A stretch of 64,000 nucleotides of DNA from Nodularia sphaerocarpa UHCC 0038 (GCF_022376295.1 NZ_CP060140.1:562356-626355); one strand, 5' to 3'; shown: positions 32,892-42,389, counted from the first letter of the stretch. A program made the numbers and translations. The notes: generated by a model from the sequence alone, not told the origin.

Positions 32892-34778
32892 TTAAACTGA
32901 TGGAAATGAAGCTGGTTTAACAGAACCATTTACCTGATTTGATTTGACTCCTTGGGCTGCTAAACTCTTATTTCGTCCGCCAGAGGGTGCGGTTTTTTCA
33001 GCATCAATGACGACATCAACTAGAAAGGGACCATTTGCTGATATCGCCTGTTCTAAAGCAGCTTCCAAATCCGATTCTCGGACCACACCCACGGCTTCTG
33101 CACCCATACCACGCGCAATCATGGCAAAATTGGTTTCAGGCATTTCCGCATCTGCACCTTTTAAACCCAACATTTTCATGCCTTGATGGCACATATTATA
33201 ACGGGCATCATTGAGTATAATCCACACAGCCGGAATATTATATTTTACAGCCGTGCTGATTTCGTTATTCATCAGCATCGCCCCATCGCCCACAATCGCC
33301 ACAGCTTTACCATTTCGAGCTTGGGCTGCACCCAATACCCCTGTAGCAGTGTGACCCATAGCCCCAACCCCGGTGCTGACTCGATAACGGTTGGTTTGAA
33401 CAAATCGCAGGAAATGAGTTGACCAAGTAAAAGAGTTACCACACTCCGCCATAACTACTGCATCGCTACCCTCAACGATGATTTTCTGAATTGCAGCCAT
33501 TAACACCTCTGGTCGCACGGGATAGTCTACGTCTGCAAGGGGTGCAATGGCTGGGTATTCTGGATGAGGTAGACAGATATCTCTGCAAAGAGGCGGAGTA
33601 TCTGGCCATTGCTGCAAAAGTTCTTGCATATAAGCTTTGATATCAGACTGAACCGGGAATGTTTCTGCGTCTGAATAGGCTACTCCTGGAACTTCTGGGT
33701 CAATGTCTACATGAACAAAGCCCCCAGTGGGAACCATTGTTTTACTCCAAAAGGATGTGGGTTCGCCCAAGCGGGTTCCTAATACAAGAGTGCGTAAAGG
33801 CGGTTGCTCTTCCATATAAGTGATTACCGAAGCATGACCGCCCAAACCTGTAACACCGATAAACTGGGGATGATCTTCGGGAAAGATACCTTTAGCACGG
33901 GGTGAACACATAACTGCGGCTCCCGTTTTTTCGGCGAATTGGCGAATCTCCTGGGCGGCGTGACGAGCGCCAAAACCTACCCAGATGGCGAATTTTCCCG
34001 CAGATAGTAATTCTACTGATTTGGCGATCGCCTCCCGTTGAGAAGTCTTATGAAAACTCGGTACATCTAGTTGTGGTAGAGAAACACCATCAACTAAACT
34101 TGTCTGCACCGCAGTAGGAATACTTAAGTGGACGACAAAACCCCCTGGTTGCGCTAAACCTAAAGCAATTTTGCGGAAAATCTGCGGAAGTTGCGCCGCC
34201 GATTCAATGGTAATTGCATAGTTGAACAACGCCCCTTGGGTAAAAATTCCGCCACTGGGTAGGGTATAGCTGCTGGTTTCCTGAATCGCCCAGCGTCCCC
34301 TTTGTGGGGCGGAAGTGCAAGCGGAGAGCAAAATTACCTTTGCACCTTCACCACGGGCTGCAAACAACCCAGTGAGGGCGTTTGTGATCCCTGGCCCGGC
34401 TGTGGTAAAAACTACCGTGGGGCGATCGCTAGCAAAATACGCCTCGGAAGCCGCAAAAGCCGCCCCAGCTTCATGGCGAAAGTTCAACACCTCTATATTG
34501 CTATTGGATAACGCATTCCAAACGCTAGCCATAGCGCCACCGGCTACCCCAAAAGCATACCCTACTCCCAGATTTTCTAACATTTGAGCGATCGCTTCAG
34601 CAACCGAGAGCTTAGGCGGTTCATTCCCTAAAAAAGGTTGAATTTCCGTTTTTTGCTCTAATTTGTCCAACTGATGAGAACCGTTTGACGAAGAATCTAC
34701 ATACTTTTTTGGTGGTACATCCTTGTATAGCTCAGTGGACATTGGTAGGGAATTTGAATCAGTATAGTTTTGACTCAT
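32892..34778 (-). CDS. scyA: ScyA: thiamin-diphosphate-dependent acyloin synthase (acetolactate synthase family)
   Basis: Couples indole-3-pyruvate with 4-hydroxyphenylpyruvate to the dipeptide-like acyloin precursor of scytonemin. From the ATG at 34778 (MSQNYTDSNSLPMSTELY) it is 628 aa. It has the three domains of the AHAS family: PYR domain with the catalytic Glu in FRHEAGAAFAASEAY, central domain (GKFAIWVGFGARHAAQEI) and PP domain with GDGAMLMNNEISTAVKYNIP ... N (ThDP/Mg motif). A 50-residue N-terminal extension precedes the core, and an upstream ATG at 34829 would add 17 residues without clear support. It is the first gene of the long minus-strand run and lies divergent to the two-component regulators. 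Confidence 0.95.
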   Translation of the reverse strand: MSQNYTDSNSLPMSTELYKDVPPKKYVDSSSNGSHQLDKLEQKTEIQPFLGNEPPKLSVAEAIAQMLENLGVGYAFGVAGGAMASVWNALSNSNIEVLNFRHEAGAAFAASEAYFASDRPTVVFTTAGPGITNALTGLFAARGEGAKVILLSACTSAPQRGRWAIQETSSYTLPSGGIFTQGALFNYAITIESAAQLPQIFRKIALGLAQPGGFVVHLSIPTAVQTSLVDGVSLPQLDVPSFHKTSQREAIAKSVELLSAGKFAIWVGFGARHAAQEIRQFAEKTGAAVMCSPRAKGIFPEDHPQFIGVTGLGGHASVITYMEEQPPLRTLVLGTRLGEPTSFWSKTMVPTGGFVHVDIDPEVPGVAYSDAETFPVQSDIKAYMQELLQQWPDTPPLCRDICLPHPEYPAIAPLADVDYPVRPEVLMAAIQKIIVEGSDAVVMAECGNSFTWSTHFLRFVQTNRYRVSTGVGAMGHTATGVLGAAQARNGKAVAIVGDGAMLMNNEISTAVKYNIPAVWIILNDARYNMCHQGMKMLGLKGADAEMPETNFAMIARGMGAEAVGVVRESDLEAALEQAISANGPFLVDVVIDAEKTAPSGGRNKSLAAQGVKSNQVNGSVKPASFPSV

Positions 34779-35009
34779 AAATTTAACGTAATTCCAGAAA
34801 CTTGTATAAAGGCTGCTTTCTCTGCACATTCAGATGGCTGGAAATATCTGATACAAACGTCTCTGTTGTTTACAGTTATGACCGCATTTGATCAATAGTA
34901 AAGACGGTTGAATACTGCTAATTCATCCTTGTGAGCGCAGGCACAATTCTTTTGTAAAGCGTACACAGTTAAAGAGGTGCTTATGTGAATCATAATAGGA
35001 TTCATGAAA

Positions 35010-35178
35010 ACATATTTACAATCAATATTCTTTTGATAGACGTGTCAAATTTTTCGTTGTGATAGTCATCGCTAGATTACATAGTCATTTGCATCAGCAG
35101 ATTGATATTTTGTGATTTCTCAGACCATCAACACATATTCGCAATCAATATTCTTTTGATATACCTGTCAAAATTTTG
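35010..35178. promoter_or_regulatory. Paired direct repeats upstream of scyA, candidate activator sites
   Basis: CAATCAATATTCTTTTGATA is found exactly at 35019-35038 and at 35142-35161. The similarity extends left (ACATATT at 35010 and 35133) and right (AC-TGTCAAA followed by T-rich DNA), giving about 40 bp of imperfect direct repeat with a 123-bp offset. They lie 230-400 bp upstream of the scyA start. Direct repeats are the usual binding sites of AraC-type regulators, and such a regulator is encoded next door. The binding itself is inference. Confidence 0.45.
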
Positions 35179-36112
35179 TTATTCCAGCGCTTTGCAAGTA
35201 AATCAAGTACACACCTTAATATTATAAATCTTGTCGGGGGCAAAGATGCCCGCGTGTACTTCACTCAGATGAAATATTCTGTATATTAGCCAACTTAACA
35301 AATGTTGTTTTGATCATAGTTAATTAGCACAAATAATTTGATGAATTTGACTTGCTAATATAACCATTTAAACGAAAAACCTTTTTCTCTTTTCACCAAA
35401 TAATTTTCCCAGTCAATTTTGTGACTCGCTTCGAGATATATAGGTTGATTATATTTTATTTCTCTAGATGGATGAATCAGCAAAAACCAAGTATTTTACC
35501 CAAATAATTGTCTTTCATAGAACCAATTATCTCATACTAAGTTATTTTTCTTTCCTCAGATGTATTTCTCAAGGCAGATGACTCAACAACCTATCATATA
35601 GTTAAATCTTTAACAATAGATAAGAGTTAAGAAAAATTACAAACTGAAGATTATGAACAAAAGCTTGTTAATTTTTCCGAAAAATTTAGCCTTTATGCAC
35701 TGTACAAATCAGACATTTTATGAATTAATAGAATTATGTACTTAAAACTTTAACAGTATATCCTCAGATGAGTAACCTCAAAGCTATGCAGCTGATTTTC
35801 GGCATAGTGCAGCTTGTAAAAACTTAAGGTTAATGGTTAAACATTTAGCCAAATAAATCATGAATTTTCTGCCGTGAATTAAAGGCGATCGCATGAGTAG
35901 TAAATTCAGAATAATCTCATTTATAAATTAAGAGTATTCTGATCAGCGTGGCAATTTTTAAACCAAAATCAGACATTTCCATCAGCAAATTTGCACTACA
36001 ACAAACAAAATAGAAAACATTAGAGGATATTTGAAAAGCCGCAAAGTATACTACAGACCCCGATTCCATTCCTCTCCCCCACCCCGGACTAACCCTCCCC
36101 TACAGGCTAACC

Positions 36113-36275
36113 TGTACACACAAGTTTTCTGACCCCCTCTAACTCCCCCTTTGCAAGGGGGAGAACCGGATTTCCCCCCCTAAACCCCTTCGGGGATGCG
36201 CCTTCGGCGTAGTACAAGGGGGGATTAAGGGGGGTAAATTCAGGGTCTGTGCTTGATTACCAAGATGTGTGTACA
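36113..36275. mobile_element. 163-bp MITE-like element with inverted termini
   Basis: TGTACACACA at 36113-36122 and its reverse complement TGTGTGTACA at 36266-36275 bound a stretch of further complementary blocks, such as CCCCCTTTGCAAGGGGG, CCCCTTCGGGG and CCCCCC/GGGGGG runs. No coding capacity. It resembles the non-autonomous palindromic elements scattered in Nostoc genomes. Confidence 0.5.
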
Positions 36276-36773
36276 CCGTAGCCCCTTTCACGCGAGGGGT
36301 AGAAAGAGGTGGAGAAGGCCGAGGAGAGAAGGAGGGCTAGGTTTGGGAGGCTTAGATATTAGCAATAATACTTTTCAAACAACCTCTTAGACTCAGAGGA
36401 AACTTATAGCGTTTCCCCGTCTAGTAGGTACTAGATTATCTGTTTACCCTGCGTTCAAAAAATAGCCACGACCTGTATTCATCTGTGTTAATCTGTGTAG
36501 CCTACGGCAAGCCGCTAACGCGTCTACATCTGTGGTCGAATAATTCTTGTAGTACCGATTGAGTTAGAAATCGTTATCAAATAATAATTTATCAGTTTAT
36601 TTATCTAAAATTATGTTCTTTATTACTAGCTATTTCAAAATCAAATATATCAATTTTTTAAATTAATTTACAATAATTTATTAGACAGGAATTTACAAAT
36701 CTCCCTAGGTATTTCTGATGTTTAATTTATTTATGGCTCTAGTGCTGACTTATGACAAGGAGAGAGTAAAGTC

Positions 36774-38753
36774 ATGAATTTTAGTGAACATAAGTTAGTT
36801 TTATCCAATTCCCAATGCAAGCCACAGCCAGAAATAGATTTCCAGTTTGCTTACTTCCTAATCAATCAATCTGTAGATGCGGCTTTCTGTTTAGGAGAAA
36901 ATGAGCAGTTTATTTATGTAAATAATACCACTTGTCAAATGACAGAGTATTCCCGTGAGGAATTACTTTCAATGAAACTGAATGATCTAGATATAGACTT
37001 TTCTCAACATAATTGGTCAGAGATCAGAACACAAAAATCCTCTACCTTTAAATCTCGTTATCGCGCCAAAGGAGGGCGCATATTATTAGTAGAAATATCT
37101 ATAATCTATGTAGAAAATCAAGGTAAAACCTTTAGCTGTGCCGTTCTTAGAGACAAAAGTGATGAAATAATAGAATTGAGTGTACAAACATGGATGGATG
37201 AATTAAGAAACGCCAAAAACTATTTTCAACAAGAAGTTTCCCAACTCAGCACAAAAGAAGTAGAACTGGGAATATCCCTGTCCATATTTAATTCTACCCT
37301 CGAATCTACTGCTGTCGGCATTGTGGCAATTAACTTTGAGGGAGATATCCTGAGTTTGAATCAGACATTTATCAATATGTGGCAGATTCCCGAATCTTTG
37401 ATATTATCCCAGAAATGTCCTCAATGCCAAGCCTTTTTTGAGAATAAACTCAAAGAACCAGAAGCCTTTTCTCGGCTGATTTGGGAAGTTTCTAGCCAAT
37501 GTGATTTCGAGAGCTACTATATTCTAGAATTGAAAGACGGAAGAACCTTTGCACACTACTCTAAACCTCACTACCTGGCTGATAAAATTGTCGGTAGAGT
37601 CTGGAATATTTGGGACATTACTGAATCTAAAAAAACCGCAGAAGCACTCAGGCTGAATGAAACTAGATTCCGAACTTTAGCAGAAACAACAGAAGCCAAC
37701 ATTTTCTTAATTCAAGGAACGCGGCTATGCTACATAAATCCTGCGGTGGAGAAACTCACTGGCTACAAAAAACAGGAATTGCTCAAAGACTTTGACCTTC
37801 ACCGACTGATTAAGAGTAAAGAAAATAGACAGGTACGCCACCAAAATGCAGCCGCCAATTTTGAATACCAGGAGATGAAACTGCTCAAAAAAGACGGTAC
37901 AGAATGCTGGCTAGCTTGTGCGGTTGCTAAGGTTGATGGAATGCTTGATTTCGGCGGAAAACCCGTGGAACTGATTACAGGTATTGACATTACAGATTAT
38001 AAAAATGTAGAATCAGACCTTAACCAGGCTTTAGAACAAGCAAAACAACTCAGCGAACTCAGAGCGCAGTTTCTTGCTATGGTCTGTCATCAATTTCGGA
38101 CTCCATTGAATATTGTTTCATTTTCCAATAGCTTACTTAAACAACAAGTAGACAAAAACACAGAGCAGAAAATACAACCATTACTCGAACATATTGAAAA
38201 AGCCATCGAACAAATCAGCCAAATGTTAGATGATACTTTGTTCTTTGCTAAAGCCGAAACAGCCAACATAAACTTTGCACCTCAACCGCTTGATTTAGTC
38301 CAGTTCTGCAATAATTTAGTCGCAGAAATGCATAGAAGCATGAGTCAAAAACCCATCAGTTTTGTCAGTCAATTTGAGCGCCTCACAGCCTGGGTTGATC
38401 CCAAATTACTAGAGCCGATTTTGAAAAATTTGCTCGATAATGCCATTAAATATTCTCCTTCCCAGAAGACAGTTTATTTTACCTTAGATTCCCATCAAGA
38501 AAAGTTAATTTTCCAGGTCAAAGACCAGGGAATTGGCATTCCCATAGCAGAGCAACAAAATTTATTTCAACCATTTTATCGGGGGAGTAATATCGACAAT
38601 ATACCCGGTACTGGACTTGGGTTATCGATTATCAAAACTCTTGTAGATTTACATGGCGGTCAAGTTGCTCTGGAAAGTACCGTAGGTGTAGGCACTACCG
38701 TGACTGTAATTTTGCCATTAATTAACAAAGAACCGCTTATTTCCCAGGGATAA
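36774..38753 (+). CDS. PAS-domain sensor histidine kinase, scytonemin regulator partner
   Basis: A 659-aa cytosolic sensor kinase with no membrane segment or signal peptide. Three PAS-like domains precede the kinase core (about 25-150, 170-285 and 290-415; FVNNTTCQMTEYSREEL-type blocks and ITGIDITDYKN PAC end). The HisKA domain has the phosphoacceptor His439 in MVCHQFRTPLN, and the ATPase domain has NLLDNAIKYSP, VKDQGIGIP and GTGLGLSI. A strong AAGGAGAG site lies 10 nt upstream. It is followed 59 nt later by the AraC-type response regulator. The pair corresponds in place and type to Npun_F1277/F1278 of N. punctiforme, the regulator of scytonemin genes. What the PAS domains sense is unknown. 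Confidence 0.93.
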   Translation: MNFSEHKLVLSNSQCKPQPEIDFQFAYFLINQSVDAAFCLGENEQFIYVNNTTCQMTEYSREELLSMKLNDLDIDFSQHNWSEIRTQKSSTFKSRYRAKGGRILLVEISIIYVENQGKTFSCAVLRDKSDEIIELSVQTWMDELRNAKNYFQQEVSQLSTKEVELGISLSIFNSTLESTAVGIVAINFEGDILSLNQTFINMWQIPESLILSQKCPQCQAFFENKLKEPEAFSRLIWEVSSQCDFESYYILELKDGRTFAHYSKPHYLADKIVGRVWNIWDITESKKTAEALRLNETRFRTLAETTEANIFLIQGTRLCYINPAVEKLTGYKKQELLKDFDLHRLIKSKENRQVRHQNAAANFEYQEMKLLKKDGTECWLACAVAKVDGMLDFGGKPVELITGIDITDYKNVESDLNQALEQAKQLSELRAQFLAMVCHQFRTPLNIVSFSNSLLKQQVDKNTEQKIQPLLEHIEKAIEQISQMLDDTLFFAKAETANINFAPQPLDLVQFCNNLVAEMHRSMSQKPISFVSQFERLTAWVDPKLLEPILKNLLDNAIKYSPSQKTVYFTLDSHQEKLIFQVKDQGIGIPIAEQQNLFQPFYRGSNIDNIPGTGLGLSIIKTLVDLHGGQVALESTVGVGTTVTVILPLINKEPLISQG

Positions 38754-38812
38754 ATCTGGGAAATAAAAAATTAATCTTGTCAGTTTCCTGCCACAATTTA
38801 GGGTGCTAGAAA

Positions 38813-39649
38813 ATGAAGTACGAATCGGCGAAAAAAATTCTGATCATTGAAGATGATACTGTTACCCGTAATCTTTATGTCAAGGGTCTTCAGGGTAAAG
38901 GTTTTGATACTATAAGTGCAGTAAATGGTCTGACTGGTATCCAACAAGCACAAGAGCATGTACCTGATTTAGTGGTTTGTGATATCACCATGCCTGATAT
39001 AGATGGTTATAGTGTTCTAACTATGCTGCGTCAAGATCCTGTAACCGCGATTATTCCCTTTATTTTTATCACTGGTAGCGCCACTAGAGGATCTGTTCGC
39101 AAAGGTATGGAGTTGGGTGCAGATGACTATGTGACTAAACCCTCTACACTAGACGAATTGCTCCGAGCAATTACTACCCAGTTGCAAAGACAAGCTATGC
39201 TCCAAAGCTGGTGCGCTACGAAATTTCAGGAAGCTCAAAAATCAGTATCCGCAGATAAGACTTCAGCTTTGAATCAAGCTAATTCAATATTTCCCTGTAT
39301 TCCCCAATTAAAAAAAGTTTTTGACTTTATCGAAGCCCATTATCACGAAGGAATTACGCTGTGTGATGTTGCTGAAGCTGTTGGTTACTCACCGGCTTAC
39401 TTAACTAACCAAGTGGGAAAGCAGACAGGAGAGACTATCAACAGTTGGATTGTCAAACGCCGGATGCAAGGAGCGCGTTTTTTACTGCAAAATGATCACC
39501 AAACAGTCGAGCAAATTTCTAGAGCATTGGGTTATCAAGATGTTTCCCACTTCTCCCGCCAGTTTCGTCAACATCATGGTTTACCTCCCCATGCTTGGCG
39601 TAAAGAACATCAGGTCGGGTATTACAAAATCAAGGTCAAACAATTTTAG
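38813..39649 (+). CDS. Response regulator with AraC-type DNA-binding domain
   Basis: A 278-aa transcription factor. The receiver domain (residues 8-125) shows IIEDD, the phosphorylation site Asp57 in VVCDITMPDIDG, and the Thr/Lys residues in ITGSATRG and DDYVTKP. A linker is followed by a C-terminal AraC/XylS double helix-turn-helix domain (about 170-270; GITLCDVAEAVGYSPAYLT and TVEQISRALGYQDVSHFSRQF). It corresponds to Npun_F1278, which is essential for scytonemin production in N. punctiforme. Targets in this window are likely the scyA upstream region and its direct repeats. Confidence 0.94.
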   Translation: MKYESAKKILIIEDDTVTRNLYVKGLQGKGFDTISAVNGLTGIQQAQEHVPDLVVCDITMPDIDGYSVLTMLRQDPVTAIIPFIFITGSATRGSVRKGMELGADDYVTKPSTLDELLRAITTQLQRQAMLQSWCATKFQEAQKSVSADKTSALNQANSIFPCIPQLKKVFDFIEAHYHEGITLCDVAEAVGYSPAYLTNQVGKQTGETINSWIVKRRMQGARFLLQNDHQTVEQISRALGYQDVSHFSRQFRQHHGLPPHAWRKEHQVGYYKIKVKQF

Positions 39650-40057
39650 ATTTTAGATTTGGGATTTGGGATTTTGAATTTATCCCCAAGATTTATCTAT
39701 GGGCTTAAGGATTTGGGATTGATTCCACAGATAAGGGGTTTGTACCATTAAGCAACTATTGCTCAGTAGTTAGGAAATTCTCTCACAGAAAATCTCCCAA
39801 ATCTTAGGGGGATTAGGGTTTGGGGACTGGGTTTTAACTTTTTCTACCCCCTCCCCAGTCCCCACACCGGATTAATTTTAGCTTTATTGAATGAATTTAG
39901 TATAAATTTTAGCGAATAGATCAATTTTCCCTTGGGGAAATTTATGCAAAAAAATCTACTTTTTTACCTTTGTTAACCTTTTGTTTACCTTTAGTCCTAT
40001 GTTTTAGAGGTATCCTAGTATCGCTCATCTGGATAAATTCACTAAAGATTAACAGCG
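39650..40057. other. Intergenic region with TAGATTT repeats and the pst promoter
   Basis: A 408-bp gap. The first 40 bp are TTTAGATTT/TTTGGGAT tandem units. The middle has a GGGGATTAGGGTTTGGGGACTGGG tract. The end, next to pstS, holds a Pho-box-like triple repeat at 39962-39990. No gene seen. Confidence 0.6.
39962..39990 (+). promoter_or_regulatory. Pho-box-like triple repeat upstream of pstS
   Basis: Three 8-bp units, TTTTACCT (39962-39969), GTTAACCT (39972-39979) and GTTTACCT (39983-39990), are spaced by 2-3 bp. They fit the cyanobacterial Pho box (tandem CTTAACCT-like octamers with short spacers), the site of the PhoB/SphR regulator. It lies 68 nt before pstS. Confidence 0.7.
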
Positions 40058-41218
40058 ATGCTATCACGTCTACATATAATCAATAAGAGTCGCCTAGCGG
40101 CTACAGCCTCAGTGTTAGCACTGACATTCAGCTTAGGAGCTTGTAGCACAGAGCAAGTCTCAGAAACTCCCGGTGGTACTGCTACAGATACTACAGCTAC
40201 CAGTCCGGCGAAATTGGATTTGGGCGGGGACGTAGGATTAAGTGGTGCGGGTGCTTCTTTTCCAGCGCCACTATACGCAAGTTGGTTCGCTGACTTGAAC
40301 AAAAAACATCCCAACCTGCGAGTTAACTATCAGTCAGTGGGTAGTGGTGCGGGGATTGAGCAATTTATCAAAGGTACTGTAGACTTTGGTGCCAGCGATG
40401 TAGCCATCAAGGATGAAGACATTGCTAAAGTGGATAGGGGCGTTATTTTGCTCCCAGTTACTGCTGGTGGAATTGTGCTAGCTTATAACTTGCCTGGTGT
40501 TGAGGACTTGAAACTGTCAAGAGAGGTTTACGTTGATATCTTTCTAGGCAAAATCAAGACTTGGAATGATCCCAAAATTGTCGCCAGTAACCCTGGTGTC
40601 AACCTTCCCAGTCAACCTATTACAATTGCCCATCGTTCTGATGGTAGTGGTACTACAGGTGTATTTACAAAACACTTGGCTGCTGTTAGTCCAGAGTGGA
40701 AGGATAAAGTTGGTGAAGGTACAACGGTGGCTTGGCCTGTGGGAGTTGGTGGTAAGGGTAATGAAGGTGTAACTGCCCAAATTACTCAAAACCAAGGTTC
40801 TATTGGTTACATTGAGTACGGCTATGCCAAGCAAAATAAGATTAACTTTGCAACTTTAGAAAACAAGACAGGCAATTTTGTCAAATACAACGATCAGTCA
40901 GCATCTCAAACTTTAGCAGCCATAGAATTACCAGAAAATCTCCGGGCTTTTGTGCCAGATCCCGATGGAGCCGAATCTTATCCCATTGTTAGTTTCAGTT
41001 GGATTTTGGCTTACAAAAATTATCCTGATGCCAACAAAGCAAAGGCAATGGAAGCAGCTATTGAGTACGTTTTAACTGAAGGACAAAAAATATCTGGGGA
41101 ATTAGGGTATATTCCTTTACCCCAACCTGTGGTAGCCAAAGTTGCTGCGGCTGCGGATCAAATTAGTGCCGATTATCAAATATCTGTCAGTGGTAGTGGT
41201 TCTAGCGCTAGCAAGTAG
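40058..41218 (+). CDS. pstS: Phosphate ABC transporter substrate-binding protein PstS
   Basis: High-affinity periplasmic phosphate binder, 386 aa. It starts with a lipoprotein signal (LALTFSLGACSTEQ, lipobox LGAC, Cys29), so it is probably anchored to the membrane. The phosphate-binding residues lie in LSGAGASFPAPLYASWF, VGSGAGIEQFI and AHRSDGSGTTGVFTKHL. Residues GYIEYGYA and YPIVSFSWIL are typical of the C-terminal lobe. It is the first gene of pstSCAB and is preceded by a Pho-box-like sequence. Confidence 0.96.
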   Translation: MLSRLHIINKSRLAATASVLALTFSLGACSTEQVSETPGGTATDTTATSPAKLDLGGDVGLSGAGASFPAPLYASWFADLNKKHPNLRVNYQSVGSGAGIEQFIKGTVDFGASDVAIKDEDIAKVDRGVILLPVTAGGIVLAYNLPGVEDLKLSREVYVDIFLGKIKTWNDPKIVASNPGVNLPSQPITIAHRSDGSGTTGVFTKHLAAVSPEWKDKVGEGTTVAWPVGVGGKGNEGVTAQITQNQGSIGYIEYGYAKQNKINFATLENKTGNFVKYNDQSASQTLAAIELPENLRAFVPDPDGAESYPIVSFSWILAYKNYPDANKAKAMEAAIEYVLTEGQKISGELGYIPLPQPVVAKVAAAADQISADYQISVSGSGSSASK

Positions 41219-41416
41219 CAAGTCAACACCTGGAGTAGCCACAATGAAAAGTTAATCGGCTGATTAACAAGCCTGTCGCTTTATTAACATTCTCAACTAG
41301 CAAGACTGATTTATCCATATCTCAATTTTGCCGCAGTTGATCAAGCGACAATTTTACTCATCTGGTTCACTCCCACACTTTTCTGTGATTTAATTTAATT
41401 GTTACGGTTGGTAGTC

Positions 41417-42370
41417 ATGACTACAAATTTTTCAAGTCTGCAATCAGCAAATATTAAAAGTCGCTCTGAACTCAGAAATTACCTAGACAGGGGCTTTATT
41501 TGGCTGACTCGAATTTTTTCTCTAGGTGTCGCGGCTACTTTATTATGGATTGCGGCGCAGGTTACTATTGAAGCCTGGCCTGCTATTCAAAAATATGGGC
41601 TAGGTTTTTTAACTAACAGTGCTTGGAACCCAGTTATTGATAATTATGGGGTGCTACCACAAATTTATGGAACTATAGTCAGTTCTTTGATTGGTTTGTT
41701 GATAGCTGTACCTATTGGTGTGGGGACGGCTGTTTTATTGAGTGAAAATTTTCTTCCCAGCAAAGTGCGGGTAGTAATAGTATTTTTGGTGGAACTTCTG
41801 GCGGCGATTCCCAGTGTTGTCTACGGAATATGGGGCATTTTCGTTTTAATTCCGATTTTGAACGAAGTAGGCAAATGGATTCATACTTATTTTGGCTGGA
41901 TTCCATTTTTTGGCACTTCTCCCACAGGCCCATCAATGTTTCCGGCTGGGGTGATTTTGGCGATTATGACTGTGCCAATTATCACTGCTATATCTCGTGA
42001 TGCACTCATTTCTATACCCTCTAGTTTGCGTCAAGCATCTATGGGATTGGGTGCAACTCGTTGGGAAACAATTTTGCAAGTGATGATTCCATCTGCCATC
42101 TCTGGCATCGTCAGTGCTATTATGCTGGCACTTGGTCGGGCTATGGGAGAGACAATGGCGGTAACAATGTTGATTGGTAATGCTAACAATATTAACATCT
42201 CAATTTTTGCTCCAGCTAATACAATAGCTTCTCTACTAGCAAATCAATTTGCGGAGGCTGGTGGTTTACAAATTGCGTCTTTAATGTACGCAGGCTTGGT
42301 TTTATTTTTTATCACGCTGTTTGTCAATATCATGGCGGAGTTGATTGTTCTGCGAGTGAAGCGGATATAG
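41417..42370 (+). CDS. pstC: Phosphate ABC transporter permease PstC
   Basis: Inner membrane permease subunit of 317 aa with six membrane segments. Visible are the N-terminal RGFIWLTRIFSLGVAATLLW helix, the PIGVGTAVLLSENF block and the EAA-type loop ALISIPSSLRQASMGLGATRWET that contacts PstB, followed by ALGRAMGETMAVTMLIGN. I chose ATG 41417 (MTTNFSSLQ); a TTG at 41399 would add six residues. It is 198 nt after pstS and 19 nt before pstA. Confidence 0.95.
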   Translation: MTTNFSSLQSANIKSRSELRNYLDRGFIWLTRIFSLGVAATLLWIAAQVTIEAWPAIQKYGLGFLTNSAWNPVIDNYGVLPQIYGTIVSSLIGLLIAVPIGVGTAVLLSENFLPSKVRVVIVFLVELLAAIPSVVYGIWGIFVLIPILNEVGKWIHTYFGWIPFFGTSPTGPSMFPAGVILAIMTVPIITAISRDALISIPSSLRQASMGLGATRWETILQVMIPSAISGIVSAIMLALGRAMGETMAVTMLIGNANNINISIFAPANTIASLLANQFAEAGGLQIASLMYAGLVLFFITLFVNIMAELIVLRVKRI

Positions 42371-42389
42371 CCTAGTTTTGGATTTAATT

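Larger units (their letters stand above)
34779..36773. other. 2-kb regulatory region between scyA and the two-component genes
   Basis: No protein gene is seen in this 1,995-bp region. It is AT-rich and holds, from scyA outwards, a pair of 40-bp direct repeats (35010-35178), a GGGGGCAAAGATGCCCGC hairpin (35234-35252), a HIP1-like site near 35885, a 163-bp element with terminal inverted repeats (36113-36275) and a repeat block at 36480-36540. Promoters for scyA and for the histidine kinase must lie here. The kinase gene has a strong AAGGAGAG site at 36757-36764. Confidence 0.6.

Noticed and set aside
34779..36773. A hidden protein gene in the 2-kb region upstream of scyA
   Set aside because: All frames are broken by frequent stops and the base composition is that of non-coding AT-rich DNA; a small RNA cannot be excluded.
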